Shown in pieces: positions 63,940-64,000 of a DNA stretch of 64,000 nucleotides. The DNA is from Vespa crabro. Lineage: Eukaryota; Arthropoda; Insecta; Hymenoptera; Vespidae. Every line of letters starts with the position of its first letter. Position 1 is the first letter of the stretch. The DNA lies in contig NC_060969.1 in NCBI RefSeq assembly GCF_910589235.1, positions 1,342,001 through 1,406,000 of the forward strand, given 5' to 3'. Both the position numbers and the translations under genes were made by a program. The notes under the pieces are model-generated. The model ran no database searches and had not been told where the DNA came from. It saw only the letters and a program-made list of their open reading frames with translations.

Positions 63940-64000
63940 GTAAATTAAAATAGTTAATCATTAATTGATACATGTAAACATACTATGTATTGTTCATACA

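Overview
The window looks like nuclear DNA of an insect, most likely a hymenopteran (bee, wasp or ant). It is very AT-rich, with many TA, GA and poly-T microsatellites, small phase-matched exons, short introns of about 60-100 nt mixed with kilobase introns, and insect-type proteins. The species cannot be named from the sequence alone. All gene models below were assembled by eye from reading frame, GT/AG sites and phase. No transcript or database evidence was available.

Layout. 1-8.65 kb: no coding gene seen; several GC-richer islands that may be enhancers or remote 5' exons. 8.66-30.5 kb (+): the insect SYNCRIP/hnRNP Q-R gene (Syp) with promoter, 5'UTR exon, 12 coding exons per transcript, a mutually exclusive exon pair, a 15-nt microexon, an early-ending isoform, a NAGNAG acceptor and a long 3'UTR. 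31-39.7 kb (+): a five-CUB + LDLa + transmembrane protein with the domain order of C. elegans LEV-10. It has a 27-nt microexon and two alternative last exons that change the membrane anchor. 39.7-46 kb: AT-rich intergenic DNA. 46.0-49.1 kb (-): a nine-exon single-pass membrane protein of 767 aa whose cytoplasmic tail carries about 30 tyrosines in YxxV/I/L/M contexts, laid out like the vertebrate adaptors PAG1, LAX1 and LAT. 52.2-61.8 kb (-): a 1347-aa chaoptin-type leucine-rich-repeat receptor with a TATA-type promoter and a 5'UTR hairpin. 63.6 kb to the end (+): the first two coding exons of Vps16.

How the genes relate. Three neighbouring genes encode neuronal or cell-surface membrane proteins. 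The RNA-binding protein Syncrip acts post-transcriptionally in neurons and at the fly neuromuscular junction; LEV-10 clusters acetylcholine receptors at the worm neuromuscular junction. No operon-like relation is implied. The LRR gene and Vps16 are divergent; the CUB gene and the tyrosine-rich gene are convergent. The most novel points are the tyrosine-rich adaptor-like gene, the alternative anchors (with an open frame past the stop) of the LEV-10-like gene, and the frame-enforced exon choice inside RRM2 of Syncrip.
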